From: Dyadobacter sp. CY261
GTDB taxonomy: Bacteria > Bacteroidota > Bacteroidia > Cytophagales > Spirosomataceae
Direction of reading: 5' to 3'
DNA length: 64,000 bases
Assembly (NCBI RefSeq): GCF_021440085.1
Contig: NZ_JAKCPW010000001.1
Coordinates: forward strand, 620,001 to 684,000
Positions 36,380-44,064 of this stretch are shown here, piece by piece. The stretch's first letter is position 1, and each line of letters starts with the position of its first letter. The notes below the pieces were generated by a model. That model made no database searches. It saw only the letters and a list, made by a program, of their open reading frames with translations, and had not been told where the DNA came from. The position numbers and the translations under genes were made by a program.

Positions 36380-37114
36380 TCATATATTCCAAAGATCACT
36401 TTTTCGAATGTAAACGATCTTGTTGTTCCATATGACCCTGTCCCAGTGGTCAACCGAGCCGATTATGGTCAGTTTATGCCCTTTTCCTACGCTTTCCACC
36501 ACAGCCGCCGCCGACGAGGGCTCATCGCGCAAAAAAGTGTGATCGTTCACTATAATGCACGTTTGATAAAGGGAAGGTACATTTAATATTCCCAGCAATG
36601 CCAGCAGATAAACGACGATCGATATCTTGTGGATCTGCAAAATCGGCTCCTTTCTACGTGTCTTTGTAACCATTATGACAACTATGTAGGTGCCCAAAGT
36701 TAGAAGCAATATCGGAATGTAATCACCATACCTTCGATAAAATATTATGAAATAGTTGTAATCGTCGAATTCATAGCCACTTAGATTTTGCTCCTCGGCG
36801 AGCTTGTCCATTTTTTCAAAAAGATGCCTGGACGGCTTGTTTAGGGCCAGTTTGCTGAGATAAAAAAGACAGTCGGTGTAATTATTTGTCTTCTCCGCCA
36901 GAAATGCCAGCTTCAAGAGTAGTGCCTGGGAGTTTTTTTCGGTGAGGTTGAAATTTTTTTTATAGAGGGTTTGCGCCTCGGCGTATTTAGCAATAGCAAA
37001 CAGAGAATCAGCCATTTTAAGCTCCTTCTGATTGGCGCAAAAAGCCATTTTGGGCATCAAAAAGGCGAAGATAAAAAACGAAAAAAAAAGGTTTTTCTTA
37101 TTGGTTGCTTGCAT
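36380..37114 (-). CDS. TPR-SH3 membrane protein (BatE-like)
   Basis: 244 residues: a signal peptide or anchor (about 1-26, ending AFCANQ), a small TPR-like helical part (FAIAKYAEAQTLYKKNFNLT), two transmembrane helices (about 131-150, 161-180, with a basic TKTRRKE loop), and a C-terminal bacterial SH3 domain (HTFLRDEPSSAAAVVESVGK, LTIIGSVDHWDRV). This is the organisation of BatE-type proteins in Bacteroidota, which accompany aerotolerance operons, but no bat genes are nearby. The 5' end is close to the tRNA-Lys. Confidence 0.72.
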   Translation of the reverse strand: MQATNKKNLFFSFFIFAFLMPKMAFCANQKELKMADSLFAIAKYAEAQTLYKKNFNLTEKNSQALLLKLAFLAEKTNNYTDCLFYLSKLALNKPSRHLFEKMDKLAEEQNLSGYEFDDYNYFIIFYRRYGDYIPILLLTLGTYIVVIMVTKTRRKEPILQIHKISIVVYLLALLGILNVPSLYQTCIIVNDHTFLRDEPSSAAAVVESVGKGHKLTIIGSVDHWDRVIWNNKIVYIRKSDLWNI

Positions 37115-37214
37115 TATACTTTAAAGAATTCTACTTTTGCATCGCAATTACGGAAAAGGCAACGGCTAATCCAAAACTGCAAAAGTTCGAAAGCCCCAAA
37201 AGTAAGTAGAAAAC

Positions 37215-37287
37215 GATTCCGTAGCTCAGCTGGTAGAGCAATACACTTTTAATGTATGGGTCCTGGGTTCGAATCCCAGCGGGATCA
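37215..37287 (+). tRNA. tRNA-Lys (anticodon TTT), insertion target
   Basis: 73 bases: acceptor GATTCCG/CGGGATC, D-arm GCTCAGCTGGTAGAGC, anticodon stem ATACA/TGTAT around CTTTTAA (anticodon TTT), T-arm CTGGG-TTCGAAT-CCCAG, discriminator A. CCA is not encoded. Its last 15 bases (37273-37287) are repeated at 40869-40883, which marks it as the integration site of the element that follows. Confidence 0.97.
37273..37287 (+). repeat. attL core of the tRNA-Lys element
   Basis: ATCCCAGCGGGATCA, the 3' end of tRNA-Lys, repeated exactly at 40869-40883. The similarity continues for about 60 bp with mismatches, through a terminator that is also duplicated. Confidence 0.85.
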
Positions 37288-37311
37288 CTTGAAGAAATAG
37301 CAAAAAGCATC

Positions 37312-37347
37312 AAAAGCCTGCAAATCGACAGATTAGCAGGCTTTTTT
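37312..37347 (+). terminator. Terminator of tRNA-Lys
   Basis: AAAAGCCTGC (37312-37321) and GCAGGCTTTT (37336-37345) form a 10-bp stem with a 14-base loop, followed by more T. A slightly diverged copy is at 40907-40940, beyond attR. Confidence 0.88.
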
Positions 37348-37391
37348 CTTTTGCGGATTATGCCAAAATGTTCAATTTTCGACAAATTTTT

Positions 37392-37410
37392 GGTGAGTAA
37401 TTCGGTGAGT
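37392..37410 (+). repeat. Left paired GGTGAGT motifs (candidate integrase arm sites)
   Basis: GGTGAGT at 37392-37398 and 37404-37410, with starts 12 bp apart. The same pair with the same spacing lies at 40793-40811 just inside attR. Tyrosine recombinases of this group bind short arm repeats near each end, so these are good candidates. Confidence 0.55.
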
Positions 37411-37541
37411 TTTTGAATCTGCAAATTTACTCATCAGAATCGCTGTAACTTGTTGTATGTGAAGATGTTTACGCCGTAAACATCTTGCGCGGATCAGGCT
37501 TGCAAGACTACTTTTGTTCAACTTTTTAACCTGAAAAGGGC

Positions 37542-38775
37542 ATGAAAACAAAGATCAGTCTGCTTTTCTATTTAAAGAAGCCGGGGAATTATCTAAAAGG
37601 GCCTTTGCCGATTTACTTGCGGATTACTGTTGAAAGTAGGAGAGCTGAATTTACAACCGGAAGAGAATGCGAGCCCAGCCGGTGGAATGCGGTTGCTGGC
37701 AGAGTGACTGGTGCGAAAGAGGCCGTGAAGTCTGTTAATGCCTATCTCGGCAATCTCGAACAGCAATTGTTAGATGCCCACGCCGCTCTGGTTCGTGACG
37801 GAGCATTGATAACGGCGGAAACGATCAAAAACAAATATCTAGGCGTCGGCCCTAAGCAGCGATTATTGATGACAGTGATCGCAGACCACAACGAGCGGAT
37901 GAAGGCATTGATTGGCCAGGAATATGCGATCGGCACATTCAACCGCTACAAGGTTTTGGAGCGCCATACATTGGCATTTTTGAAAGAGAACTTCAATACC
38001 ATTGATTTCGACATCAGCCGCATCGATTTCGCTTTCATCGCAGACTATGAGTTCTATCTGCGCTCCGTTCGCAAGATGGGCAATAATGCCGTTGTGAAGC
38101 ACATGAAAATGTTTCGCAAGATCGTCAACATTTGTTTGGGTAATGGCTGGATGAATCTAGATCCGTATTTGAACTTCAAGGGTAAGTTTAAGAAGGTTGA
38201 CAAAGCCATTCTTACCAGAGCTGAGTTGGATTTAATCGCCAGCAAAGAGTTCGCAAGCGATCGGCTCGCCCAGGTGCGGGACACCTTTCTTTTTTGTTGT
38301 TTCACTGGCCTGGCATACTCCGATGTCTAGAAGCTCGAAAAAGGTCAGATAGCCAGAGGAATTGATGGTGAGCAATGGATTTTCAGCCAGCGGACTAAAA
38401 CGAATGTGAAGTCGCATATTCCACTGCTGCCGGAAGCACTTCGAATCATTGATCGATACAAATACCATCCGCTTTGCGAATCTCGCGGGCTTGTTCTTCC
38501 TGTGCCGAGCCAATCAGAAGATGAACGATTACTTGAAAGAGATCGCTGTGATCTGCGGAATTAACAAACTTCTCACTTCACACGTAGCCAGGCATACGTT
38601 TGCGACGACCATTACTCTGCAAAATGGGGTGCCAATTGAAAGTGTTTTCAAGATGCTCGGTCATACAAACATTCGCACGACGCAGATTTATGCGAAGATT
38701 CTCGATACCAAAGTCAGCGAGAATATGCAGGCTTTGAAAGGGCGGCTTTCCCGAAGATCAGGCACGGAAGGTTAG
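37542..38775 (+). pseudogene. Tyrosine recombinase (phage-type integrase), inactivated twice
   Basis: The full 411-codon length of a Bacteroidota integrase is present, but broken. Codons from MKTKISLLFYLKKPGNYLKG run to FTGLAYSDV, then a TAG at 38328-38330. The same frame continues (KLEKGQIARGIDGEQWIFSQ, then KTNVKSHIPLLPEALRIIDR) until about 38510, where an extra base shifts the frame. The next frame holds NQKMNDYLKEIAVICGINKL, HVARHTFATT (catalytic His/Arg), LGHTNIRTTQIYAKIL (catalytic His and Tyr) to the end. The N-terminal Arm-binding and SAM-like domains are intact. The element is therefore unlikely to move unless another integrase helps. Confidence 0.9.
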
Positions 38776-38780
38776 CGCTG

Positions 38781-38835
38781 CACCTTCTCTCTCAAGACCC
38801 CTTCGGTTTGTGAAAGGGGATCGCGAGAGAAGGTG
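38781..38835. terminator. Hairpin after the integrase remnant
   Basis: CACCTTCTCTC (38781-38791) and GAGAGAAGGTG (38825-38835) are perfect 11-bp arms, with a second inner stem CCCCTT/AAGGGG (38798-38803/38814-38819). An A-rich run follows rather than T, so a REP-like element is an alternative. Confidence 0.7.
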
Positions 38836-38949
38836 AAAAAAGAAAAAAATGGCATAATAACTGGATATGGAAATATATAGGGTGTTTTTAATGATTGGCT
38901 CTTGCTCTAAAATTTGCATATTAGTTGCCGTCAATAAATCAGACCTGAA

Positions 38950-39750
38950 ATGACCGAGTATCTACCAACGAAGCCGAAAAATTTTACGACTGACCTAGCC
39001 GATCATCCCGAAGGAGAAAAATCTTTGCATATGCCGGTGTCGGCAAGAAATATCCATAAACTTCAAAATCTTGGAATTGAAAATTTATGGCTTATAGGTG
39101 CCAACGAAAAAGATTTAAGAAAAATCCTTTCACTTGTAAGTCTGAAATATCTAAATCTTTACCAAGTACTAGCAAAGGAGTTGACCATTTTGGAAACACA
39201 AAACCTCTGTGAAACAATAATTCTGAATTGGAACACCAAAGCAACAGCCCTTTGGGACATTAGCAAGAATATAAATTTAAACTCACTCGAAATAATTGAC
39301 TTTTCAAAAATAGATGATATTAATCAGCTTTCACTGGCCACTCAAATTCGTAGTCTCTCAGTTGGAGGCGGTCACAACAAACCGTTAAAAATACAAACCC
39401 TTGAACCGATTGCGAGACTCGTAAATCTCACTTACTTGTGCTTAACTAATCTGAAAGTTGTAGATGATACGCTGCGTCCGATTGGTAAGCTTAAAAACCT
39501 AGATCGCCTTGACCTCTCGAATCAATTTGAAACTTCCGAATATGCTTGGCTTGCAACTAGACTCCCAAACACAGATTGTAAAATGTTTAATGCAGCTAAC
39601 CCCTGTACTATAGTTAATGCAGACAATGAAATAGTTTGGGATACGATGATTACAGGCAGGAGAAAACCGTTTCTACTTTCAACTGAGGACGAAGCAAAAA
39701 TTCAGCGGTACAGACACGAATTTGAAAGGTTAAAAATTGCATTTGGCTAA
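38950..39750 (+). CDS. Leucine-rich-repeat-like protein, cargo of the tRNA-Lys element
   Basis: 266 residues, no signal peptide, clearly more AT-rich than the chromosome around it, which fits recent transfer. Residues about 35-210 form irregular leucine-rich repeats: KLQNLGIENLWLIGAN, LVSLKYLNLYQVLAKELTIL, LNSLEIIDFSKIDDINQL, LVNLTYLCLTNLKVVDDTL and IGKLKNLDRLDLSNQFETSE. The repeats are followed by a charged helical tail (STEDEAKIQRYRHEFERLK). No enzymatic motif. Repeat proteins of this kind often serve as binding or immunity partners, but nothing here proves that. Confidence 0.75.
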   Translation: MTEYLPTKPKNFTTDLADHPEGEKSLHMPVSARNIHKLQNLGIENLWLIGANEKDLRKILSLVSLKYLNLYQVLAKELTILETQNLCETIILNWNTKATALWDISKNINLNSLEIIDFSKIDDINQLSLATQIRSLSVGGGHNKPLKIQTLEPIARLVNLTYLCLTNLKVVDDTLRPIGKLKNLDRLDLSNQFETSEYAWLATRLPNTDCKMFNAANPCTIVNADNEIVWDTMITGRRKPFLLSTEDEAKIQRYRHEFERLKIAFG

Positions 39751-39820
39751 GCAAGCGAGGGAGGCGTTTGTCGATTTTTTTAAAAAGGATAAATTATGGA
39801 TTGCTCTTACCTGCAATCGG

Positions 39821-39853
39821 CCAGATGTCAGATTGTGTTACAATCTAATCTGG
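39821..39853. repeat. Two-step hairpin in the element
   Basis: CCAGAT (39821-39826) pairs with ATCTGG (39848-39853), and AGATTG with CAATCT inside it, around a TGTTA loop, with a 3-base bulge on the left. A CCCGCC/GGCGGG pair follows at about 39855-39884. It lies in the 292-bp gap between the two cargo genes; the rest of the gap shows nothing clear. Confidence 0.55.
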
Positions 39854-40042
39854 CCCGCCCATACGCTCCGAAGTCGCTGGCGGGAGAGTTTATAAATATT
39901 CTAAGAACGACAGATAGAGAATTTAAAAATAGGCTTCGCAATAATAGCTTTTGTTACGTCTATTAAGTAACGTCGTGTAACGAATCGCATAGCAATTATT
40001 GATCGCTGATATTTACAGAAGTCCTCCCTAAACTTGTCTTAC

Positions 40043-40744
40043 ATGAGATTGAAAATACCCTTTACTACATTCCTGTTGCTTGCCGTATGTATTGTGGTAA
40101 TTGCACAGAAAACTTCATTAGAAATGTCATCAGGAAAGATCATAGACACCACTGCGACATACAGCAGGTTTAAGGCTGACGTCGTCAAAATCGGCCTGGA
40201 AGATTTAATGAAGTCAAAAGACAAACTTCGTTTTCGCTTCTGGTGTAAAAATCAGTTGGTCGAAATATGGAGTGGCGGTGAGAATACATATCTCGGCAAA
40301 CTGATAAGTTACACATCTAAGTATGATCCGAAAGCATACTCGAATCCAGTAAAAAAAGAAAAGATTTTCACTAAGCACATCGCTATTGACACAATTGTAG
40401 CCAAGCGAATTTATGAGCGAGCGATGGACATCTCGCTTTTAGATATTGCGGGTCAAGAAAACATTAAAGGCTGGAAACAAGGTGTAGATGGTTATAGTGT
40501 GTTACTGGAATACTCTGATCCATTGAAGTACTACATGAAAGACTACTGGTCGCCCGATTTTCAGGTCGCAGTACCAGAGGCTAAATTGATTGATGATTTT
40601 GAAGCATTCCTAGAAACAACCCTAGGACTGCACGAAAAATGGCCTGCGTTTATAGATGGGCTTCCTAAGGGCTGCTACAGCGCCGGTGGTGTAATAATAT
40701 GTATCGGCAGAAAGGAAGCTCGTAGATTGCGCAAGCAGCATTGA
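40043..40744 (+). CDS. Secreted protein of unknown function, cargo of the tRNA-Lys element
   Basis: 233 residues from the ATG at 40043 (a TTG three codons up is possible). MRLKIPFTTFLLLAVCIVVI is a signal peptide cleaved near AQ. The mature protein is basic and mixed alpha/beta with no recognised domain; it contains several Cys (FWCKNQ, GCYSAGGVIICIGRKE) and a conserved-looking stretch KGWKQGVDGYSVLLEYSDPL. It is the last gene before attR. AT-rich, like the LRR gene. It may be an effector, an immunity protein or unrelated cargo. Confidence 0.7.
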   Translation: MRLKIPFTTFLLLAVCIVVIAQKTSLEMSSGKIIDTTATYSRFKADVVKIGLEDLMKSKDKLRFRFWCKNQLVEIWSGGENTYLGKLISYTSKYDPKAYSNPVKKEKIFTKHIAIDTIVAKRIYERAMDISLLDIAGQENIKGWKQGVDGYSVLLEYSDPLKYYMKDYWSPDFQVAVPEAKLIDDFEAFLETTLGLHEKWPAFIDGLPKGCYSAGGVIICIGRKEARRLRKQH

Positions 40745-40792
40745 ACTTTTTTTATTATCTTCGACCTAATCGCAAGCCAGCCACCACAATTT

Positions 40793-40811
40793 GGTGAGTG
40801 ACGTGGTGAGT
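40793..40811 (+). repeat. Right paired GGTGAGT motifs (candidate integrase arm sites)
   Basis: GGTGAGT at 40793-40799 and 40805-40811, starts 12 bp apart, 58 bp before attR. Identical in unit and spacing to the left pair at 37392-37410. Confidence 0.55.
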
Positions 40812-40868
40812 ACAAGATTTGACAGGCTATAAGGAATTGATATACAATTTGTTATCCCAAAAAGTATG

Positions 40869-40883
40869 ATCCCAGCGGGATCA
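40869..40883 (+). repeat. attR core of the tRNA-Lys element
   Basis: ATCCCAGCGGGATCA, the exact repeat of the tRNA-Lys 3' end, 3596 bp from attL. Only the tRNA end is present, and a diverged copy of the tRNA terminator follows (40907-40940). Confidence 0.85.
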
Positions 40884-40906
40884 TTCGGCCAAATAACAAA
40901 AAGCAT

Positions 40907-40940
40907 AAAAAGCCTGCAATCAACAGATTACAGGCTTTTT
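40907..40940 (+). terminator. Duplicated terminator beyond attR
   Basis: AAAAGCCTG (40908-40916) and CAGGCTTTTT (40931-40940) form a stem like that of tRNA-Lys at 37312-37347, with a few substitutions. Confidence 0.75.
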
Positions 40941-41005
40941 GTTTTCCGTCCTTTGCAACCCCGCCTAGGCCGGGCCGGGACTTGACTTTTGCAATAGGCA
41001 AGTCG

Positions 41006-41099
41006 TCTGGATTTTCCCGTCCTGCGATTTGGACACCCTTCCCGTAAATGGAAATTGCAACGCTGGCAAGTCTGGATTTTCCCGTCCTGCGATTTGGAC
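41006..41099 (+). repeat. 29-bp direct repeat, two copies
   Basis: Identical 29-bp copies at 41006-41034 and 41071-41099 (each begins TCTGGATTTTCCCG and ends GATTTGGAC), period 65 bp; both are preceded by GGCAAG-like bases. They lie in the about 310-bp stretch between the element's right end and the next gene, which otherwise shows only a short non-conserved open frame (41048-41233). Confidence 0.85.
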
Positions 41100-41254
41100 C
41101 CGCAGAAACTGATCTGGCGATTGAGCTTCACCCAAAATACAGGATCTTGTTAGACGAAAGGACTTTTTCCGTTGTCAGAAACTGCGCTAAGCTTCAAGCC
41201 GGTTTGCATTCATGCGTGAGTTCGGTAAATTAGTGACCTAAACTATTGAATCTC

Positions 41255-41590
41255 ATGGAGAATAACAGTACACATTACAGCTATGATACGCTCAGCGAAG
41301 CAGTGAATGAGCTTCAACGAAGAGGGTATACGTACAACTTTCTGGTACCTGATACCAAGGACTGCGTGCATTGCAAGGAACACTCCTTCGAATTGCCGGC
41401 AAATGAATTTGTGATCGATGAAATTTATCGTTTCGAGGGAATGACTGATCCAGGTGATGAAAGTATTGTCTTCGCCATTTCTTCTACGAAAAATGACATC
41501 AAAGGTCTGGTAGTCAACGGCTTTGGTGCCGACTTTGGCTTCCGGTCCTCGAAGCTTGTCGAAGATCTGTTCAAGAAAACAAGCGTATAG
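41255..41590 (+). CDS. Small conserved Bacteroidota protein (often labelled PRPP synthetase-like)
   Basis: 111 residues from MENNSTHYSYDTLSEAVNEL (a TTG three codons up is possible). YDTLSEAVNELQRRGYTYNF, FVIDEIYRFEGMTDPGDESI and VFAISSTKNDIKGLVVNGFG match a small family widespread in this phylum. Databases often call it phosphoribosylpyrophosphate synthetase, but it has no PRPP-binding or ribose-5-phosphate motif and is far too short, so I give no function. A CVHCKEHSFEL segment could bind metal. It is a lone gene. Confidence 0.8.
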   Translation: MENNSTHYSYDTLSEAVNELQRRGYTYNFLVPDTKDCVHCKEHSFELPANEFVIDEIYRFEGMTDPGDESIVFAISSTKNDIKGLVVNGFGADFGFRSSKLVEDLFKKTSV

Positions 41591-41700
41591 TTTTAACCAG
41601 GGTTGCATCTGGTCACTTTGCCGATACTTGGCGGCAACAAGCGTGTTCGACGAAGGGCTGCGTGATTTGACACTCATGACATGGAATGAATGATTTTATC

Positions 41701-42696
41701 TCAAATAGATTTCAGGGGATGCAGGATTACAGATCCGGTTGTTCGGCTGGCTTCCAGGTCCTGATGCGCTTTGGCAACCTGTGAAAGTGGGTAAACCGCG
41801 GGCTCGACAGTCCCGAGAACGCCGGTTCGAAAGGCTTCGAACAACTCCGCGGTCGCTACGTCGACGCTCTTTCTGTCTGGTAAATACTGTCCAATGGCTG
41901 GCTTTATGAGCTTGATCTGTTTCGAATGCAGATAGGCTGAATCTATTTCCGGCTCGCCGGAGGCATTGCCAAATAGCACGATCGTCCCTCCGGATTTTAA
42001 TAAATCGACAGATTTACCAAAGGTTGCTTTGCCAACTCCGTCGTACGCGACGTCGACTCCCTGACCATTTGTGATGGAATTTACCTGTTGTGCGAGATCC
42101 TCGGTGTCGAGTGCGACAACCAAGTCTAACCCATGTTGCTGCACCAGGGCTTTTTTAGCGGCATTACCTACTGTTCCAATGACGGTTGCTCCCAACGATT
42201 TTGCCCATCTGCTCACAAGCGAACCAACTCCGCCCGCAGCTGCATGCACGAGAACGACATCGCCAATTTGAACAGGGTATGCCTGTTTGACCAACATCCG
42301 TGCTGTGAGGCCTTTGGCTAAAAGAGAGGCCGCCTGATCAAAGGTGATGTCGTCTGGCAACTTCACCAACTGTTGCGGGTCAATCAATCGCCGCTCGGCA
42401 TATGCGCCCAGCGAAAAGTAGTAAGCGATCCGGTCACCCGCAATCCAATCTTTAACGCCGGTACCCACGGCTTCCACCACGCCAGCGGCTTCGACGCCGA
42501 TCGTTGCAGGGAACTGGCGCAAAGGGAAGTTCCCATTTCTGAACAGCACGTCCACGAAATTCAACGCAATGGCCTCGTGCCTGATCAAAACTTCATGGTC
42601 TTTGGGCATGCCTACCTGCTCAGTAACATATTCTAATGCGGATGGCGGCCCTTGCCGGGTCAGCCTGACGACGCCGCTTTCATTTGTTGCTTTCAT
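41701..42696 (-). CDS. NADPH:quinone reductase-like zinc-independent oxidoreductase
   Basis: 331 residues of the medium-chain dehydrogenase superfamily, quinone oxidoreductase branch. The GroES-like N-terminal domain contains FVDVLFRNGNFPLRQFPATI and GVEAAGVVEAVGTGVKDW. The Rossmann part has VLVHAAAGGVGSLVSRWAKS, the NADPH-binding glycine motif, and YDGVGKATFGKSVDLLKSGG. The structural and catalytic zinc ligands of alcohol dehydrogenases are absent. Divergent from the Crp/Fnr regulator, which could control it in response to oxidative or quinone stress (inference). Confidence 0.93.
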   Translation of the reverse strand: MKATNESGVVRLTRQGPPSALEYVTEQVGMPKDHEVLIRHEAIALNFVDVLFRNGNFPLRQFPATIGVEAAGVVEAVGTGVKDWIAGDRIAYYFSLGAYAERRLIDPQQLVKLPDDITFDQAASLLAKGLTARMLVKQAYPVQIGDVVLVHAAAGGVGSLVSRWAKSLGATVIGTVGNAAKKALVQQHGLDLVVALDTEDLAQQVNSITNGQGVDVAYDGVGKATFGKSVDLLKSGGTIVLFGNASGEPEIDSAYLHSKQIKLIKPAIGQYLPDRKSVDVATAELFEAFRTGVLGTVEPAVYPLSQVAKAHQDLEASRTTGSVILHPLKSI

Positions 42697-42887
42697 AATC
42701 TGTTTTGTTTTTGATAGTACAAAGTTGGCGAAACGCGGGTCCGGCTACTTTGACAAAAGCAGTAGATTCACCTTGACATTTATCAATGCCCTGCATGAGA
42801 TTGCCCCGGGCGATTGCGCTTGCTGCTGTATTTATTTACTTTTATCGGGAACTCCTATTGAACGTCTGACTGAAACAATCCGCCGGC

Positions 42888-43475
42888 ATGCTGCACGAAC
42901 CACTTTTTGCCTATATCGAATCCAAATCCTCCCATATGCTTACTGATTATGAGAAAGAGCGCATACAGACTGCCTTTAAAACCAGGCATCTCAGAAAGCG
43001 GCAGTATTTATTGCAGGAAGGCGATGTTTGCAGGTACATGGCGTTTATCGTAAAGGGTGCAGGAAGGATGTACACAATGAAAGAAAATAGCCAGGAGACC
43101 ATCGTCCGCCTGGCTGTTGAATCGTGGTGGCTTGGCGACTACGAAAGTTACAACCTGTATTCGCCGTCTATTTACTACATCGAGATGACCGAAGATTCCG
43201 ATGTGCTGCTGGTAACACATGAAAGCATGCAAGATCTTGTTGCAGCGGTACCTGCTATCGATGAAATGGTGAGAGAAATTGATCGGAGAGGAGCCATTGC
43301 TACGCAAAAGCGCATCCACGCTGCCATCAGCCTGGATGCGGAAGAAAGGTATGAGCTGCTGGCAAAAACTTATCCCGAATTCATCAGGCGATTCCCACAA
43401 AGCATGATCGCTTCTTACCTGGGCATTTCGCCGGAAACCCTGAGTAGGGTGCGGAAAAAGACGCTTTACAAGTAA
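42888..43475 (+). CDS. Crp/Fnr family transcriptional regulator
   Basis: 195 residues. The N-terminal cyclic-nucleotide-binding-like beta-barrel spans about residues 15-125 (RKRQYLLQEGDVCRYMAFIV, KGAGRMYTMKENSQETIVRL). The C-terminal helix-turn-helix is in FPQSMIASYLGISPETLSRV. No Fe-S Cys cluster of Fnr type and no obvious cAMP pocket. Homologues in Bacteroidota usually regulate a divergent gene, here the quinone oxidoreductase 191 bp away. It converges on the NTF2-like gene with 14 bp between stops. Confidence 0.92.
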   Translation: MLHEPLFAYIESKSSHMLTDYEKERIQTAFKTRHLRKRQYLLQEGDVCRYMAFIVKGAGRMYTMKENSQETIVRLAVESWWLGDYESYNLYSPSIYYIEMTEDSDVLLVTHESMQDLVAAVPAIDEMVREIDRRGAIATQKRIHAAISLDAEERYELLAKTYPEFIRRFPQSMIASYLGISPETLSRVRKKTLYK

Positions 43476-43489
43476 CTATCATATCAATG

Positions 43490-43861
43490 TCAGGCCGGGG
43501 GAAGATTCAGGAAGAGGTGAAGGGATTTAATCTTCCCGTCTTTAATAATGGCAATGTCCATCCCTGTCGCTTCCGGAGCCTGGCCGGGGATGCCCAGGTT
43601 CCAGGCAACATGCTGTACGTGATGATTAATGCTGGCCGGGCCATTCAATTGAAATTCAAATTCCAACGGCCATTGCTGCTGTAATTTCGAAATCAAGTCG
43701 TTGATCGCCTGATTGCCAACTATTGCCGGTCCTTCGTTGGACTCATAAAAGGCCATATCGTCGGCGTAGATATTTTCCATCGCCTGTAATCTTCGCTCGG
43801 CATTCCTGTCATTCCAAATGACCAACAAACTGTGTTCTAAAAGCTTTGCTGAATTTTCCAT
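43490..43861 (-). CDS. NTF2-like/SnoaL-like protein
   Basis: 123 residues with the cone-shaped NTF2-like fold: an N-terminal helix (LEHSLLVIWNDRNAERRLQA), IYADDMAFYESNEGPAIVGN and a beta-sheet core ending IIKDGKIKSLHLFLNLPPA. Proteins of this family are small isomerases, hydrolases or ligand-binding subunits; conserved His residues (INHHVQHVAWN) line the expected cavity. The substrate is not predictable. Monocistronic. Confidence 0.85.
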   Translation of the reverse strand: MENSAKLLEHSLLVIWNDRNAERRLQAMENIYADDMAFYESNEGPAIVGNQAINDLISKLQQQWPLEFEFQLNGPASINHHVQHVAWNLGIPGQAPEATGMDIAIIKDGKIKSLHLFLNLPPA

Positions 43862-44064
43862 GTCCGTGATATTTTGTACGGTTCAAAAGTACTCGCATCC
43901 TGGCAAAGCGCTGTTGAGCTATGTCATGGAAATGCATTGACAAATGTCAAAAAAACGGAATGCCCCGTTTTAACGAAGGAATTGTTTAACTTCAATGCAC
44001 TCGTCTCATTACCGTGCTTCCGGTAGCTGAGCCATTATTTCCATTTCCCCGCTAATACGTTGCT

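Noticed and set aside
38281..38330. Loss of the first catalytic Arg (TGLAYSD) as a third integrase defect
   Set aside because: Many functional Bacteroidota recombinases have Ala or another residue here, so it is not evidence of decay.
41006..41099. Direct repeats as a CRISPR array
   Set aside because: Only two copies, one spacer-like interval and no cas gene anywhere in the window.
41048..41233. 61-codon frame after the 29-bp repeats
   Set aside because: It includes one copy of the repeat as coding sequence, has no start signal and no recognisable similarity; left as non-coding.
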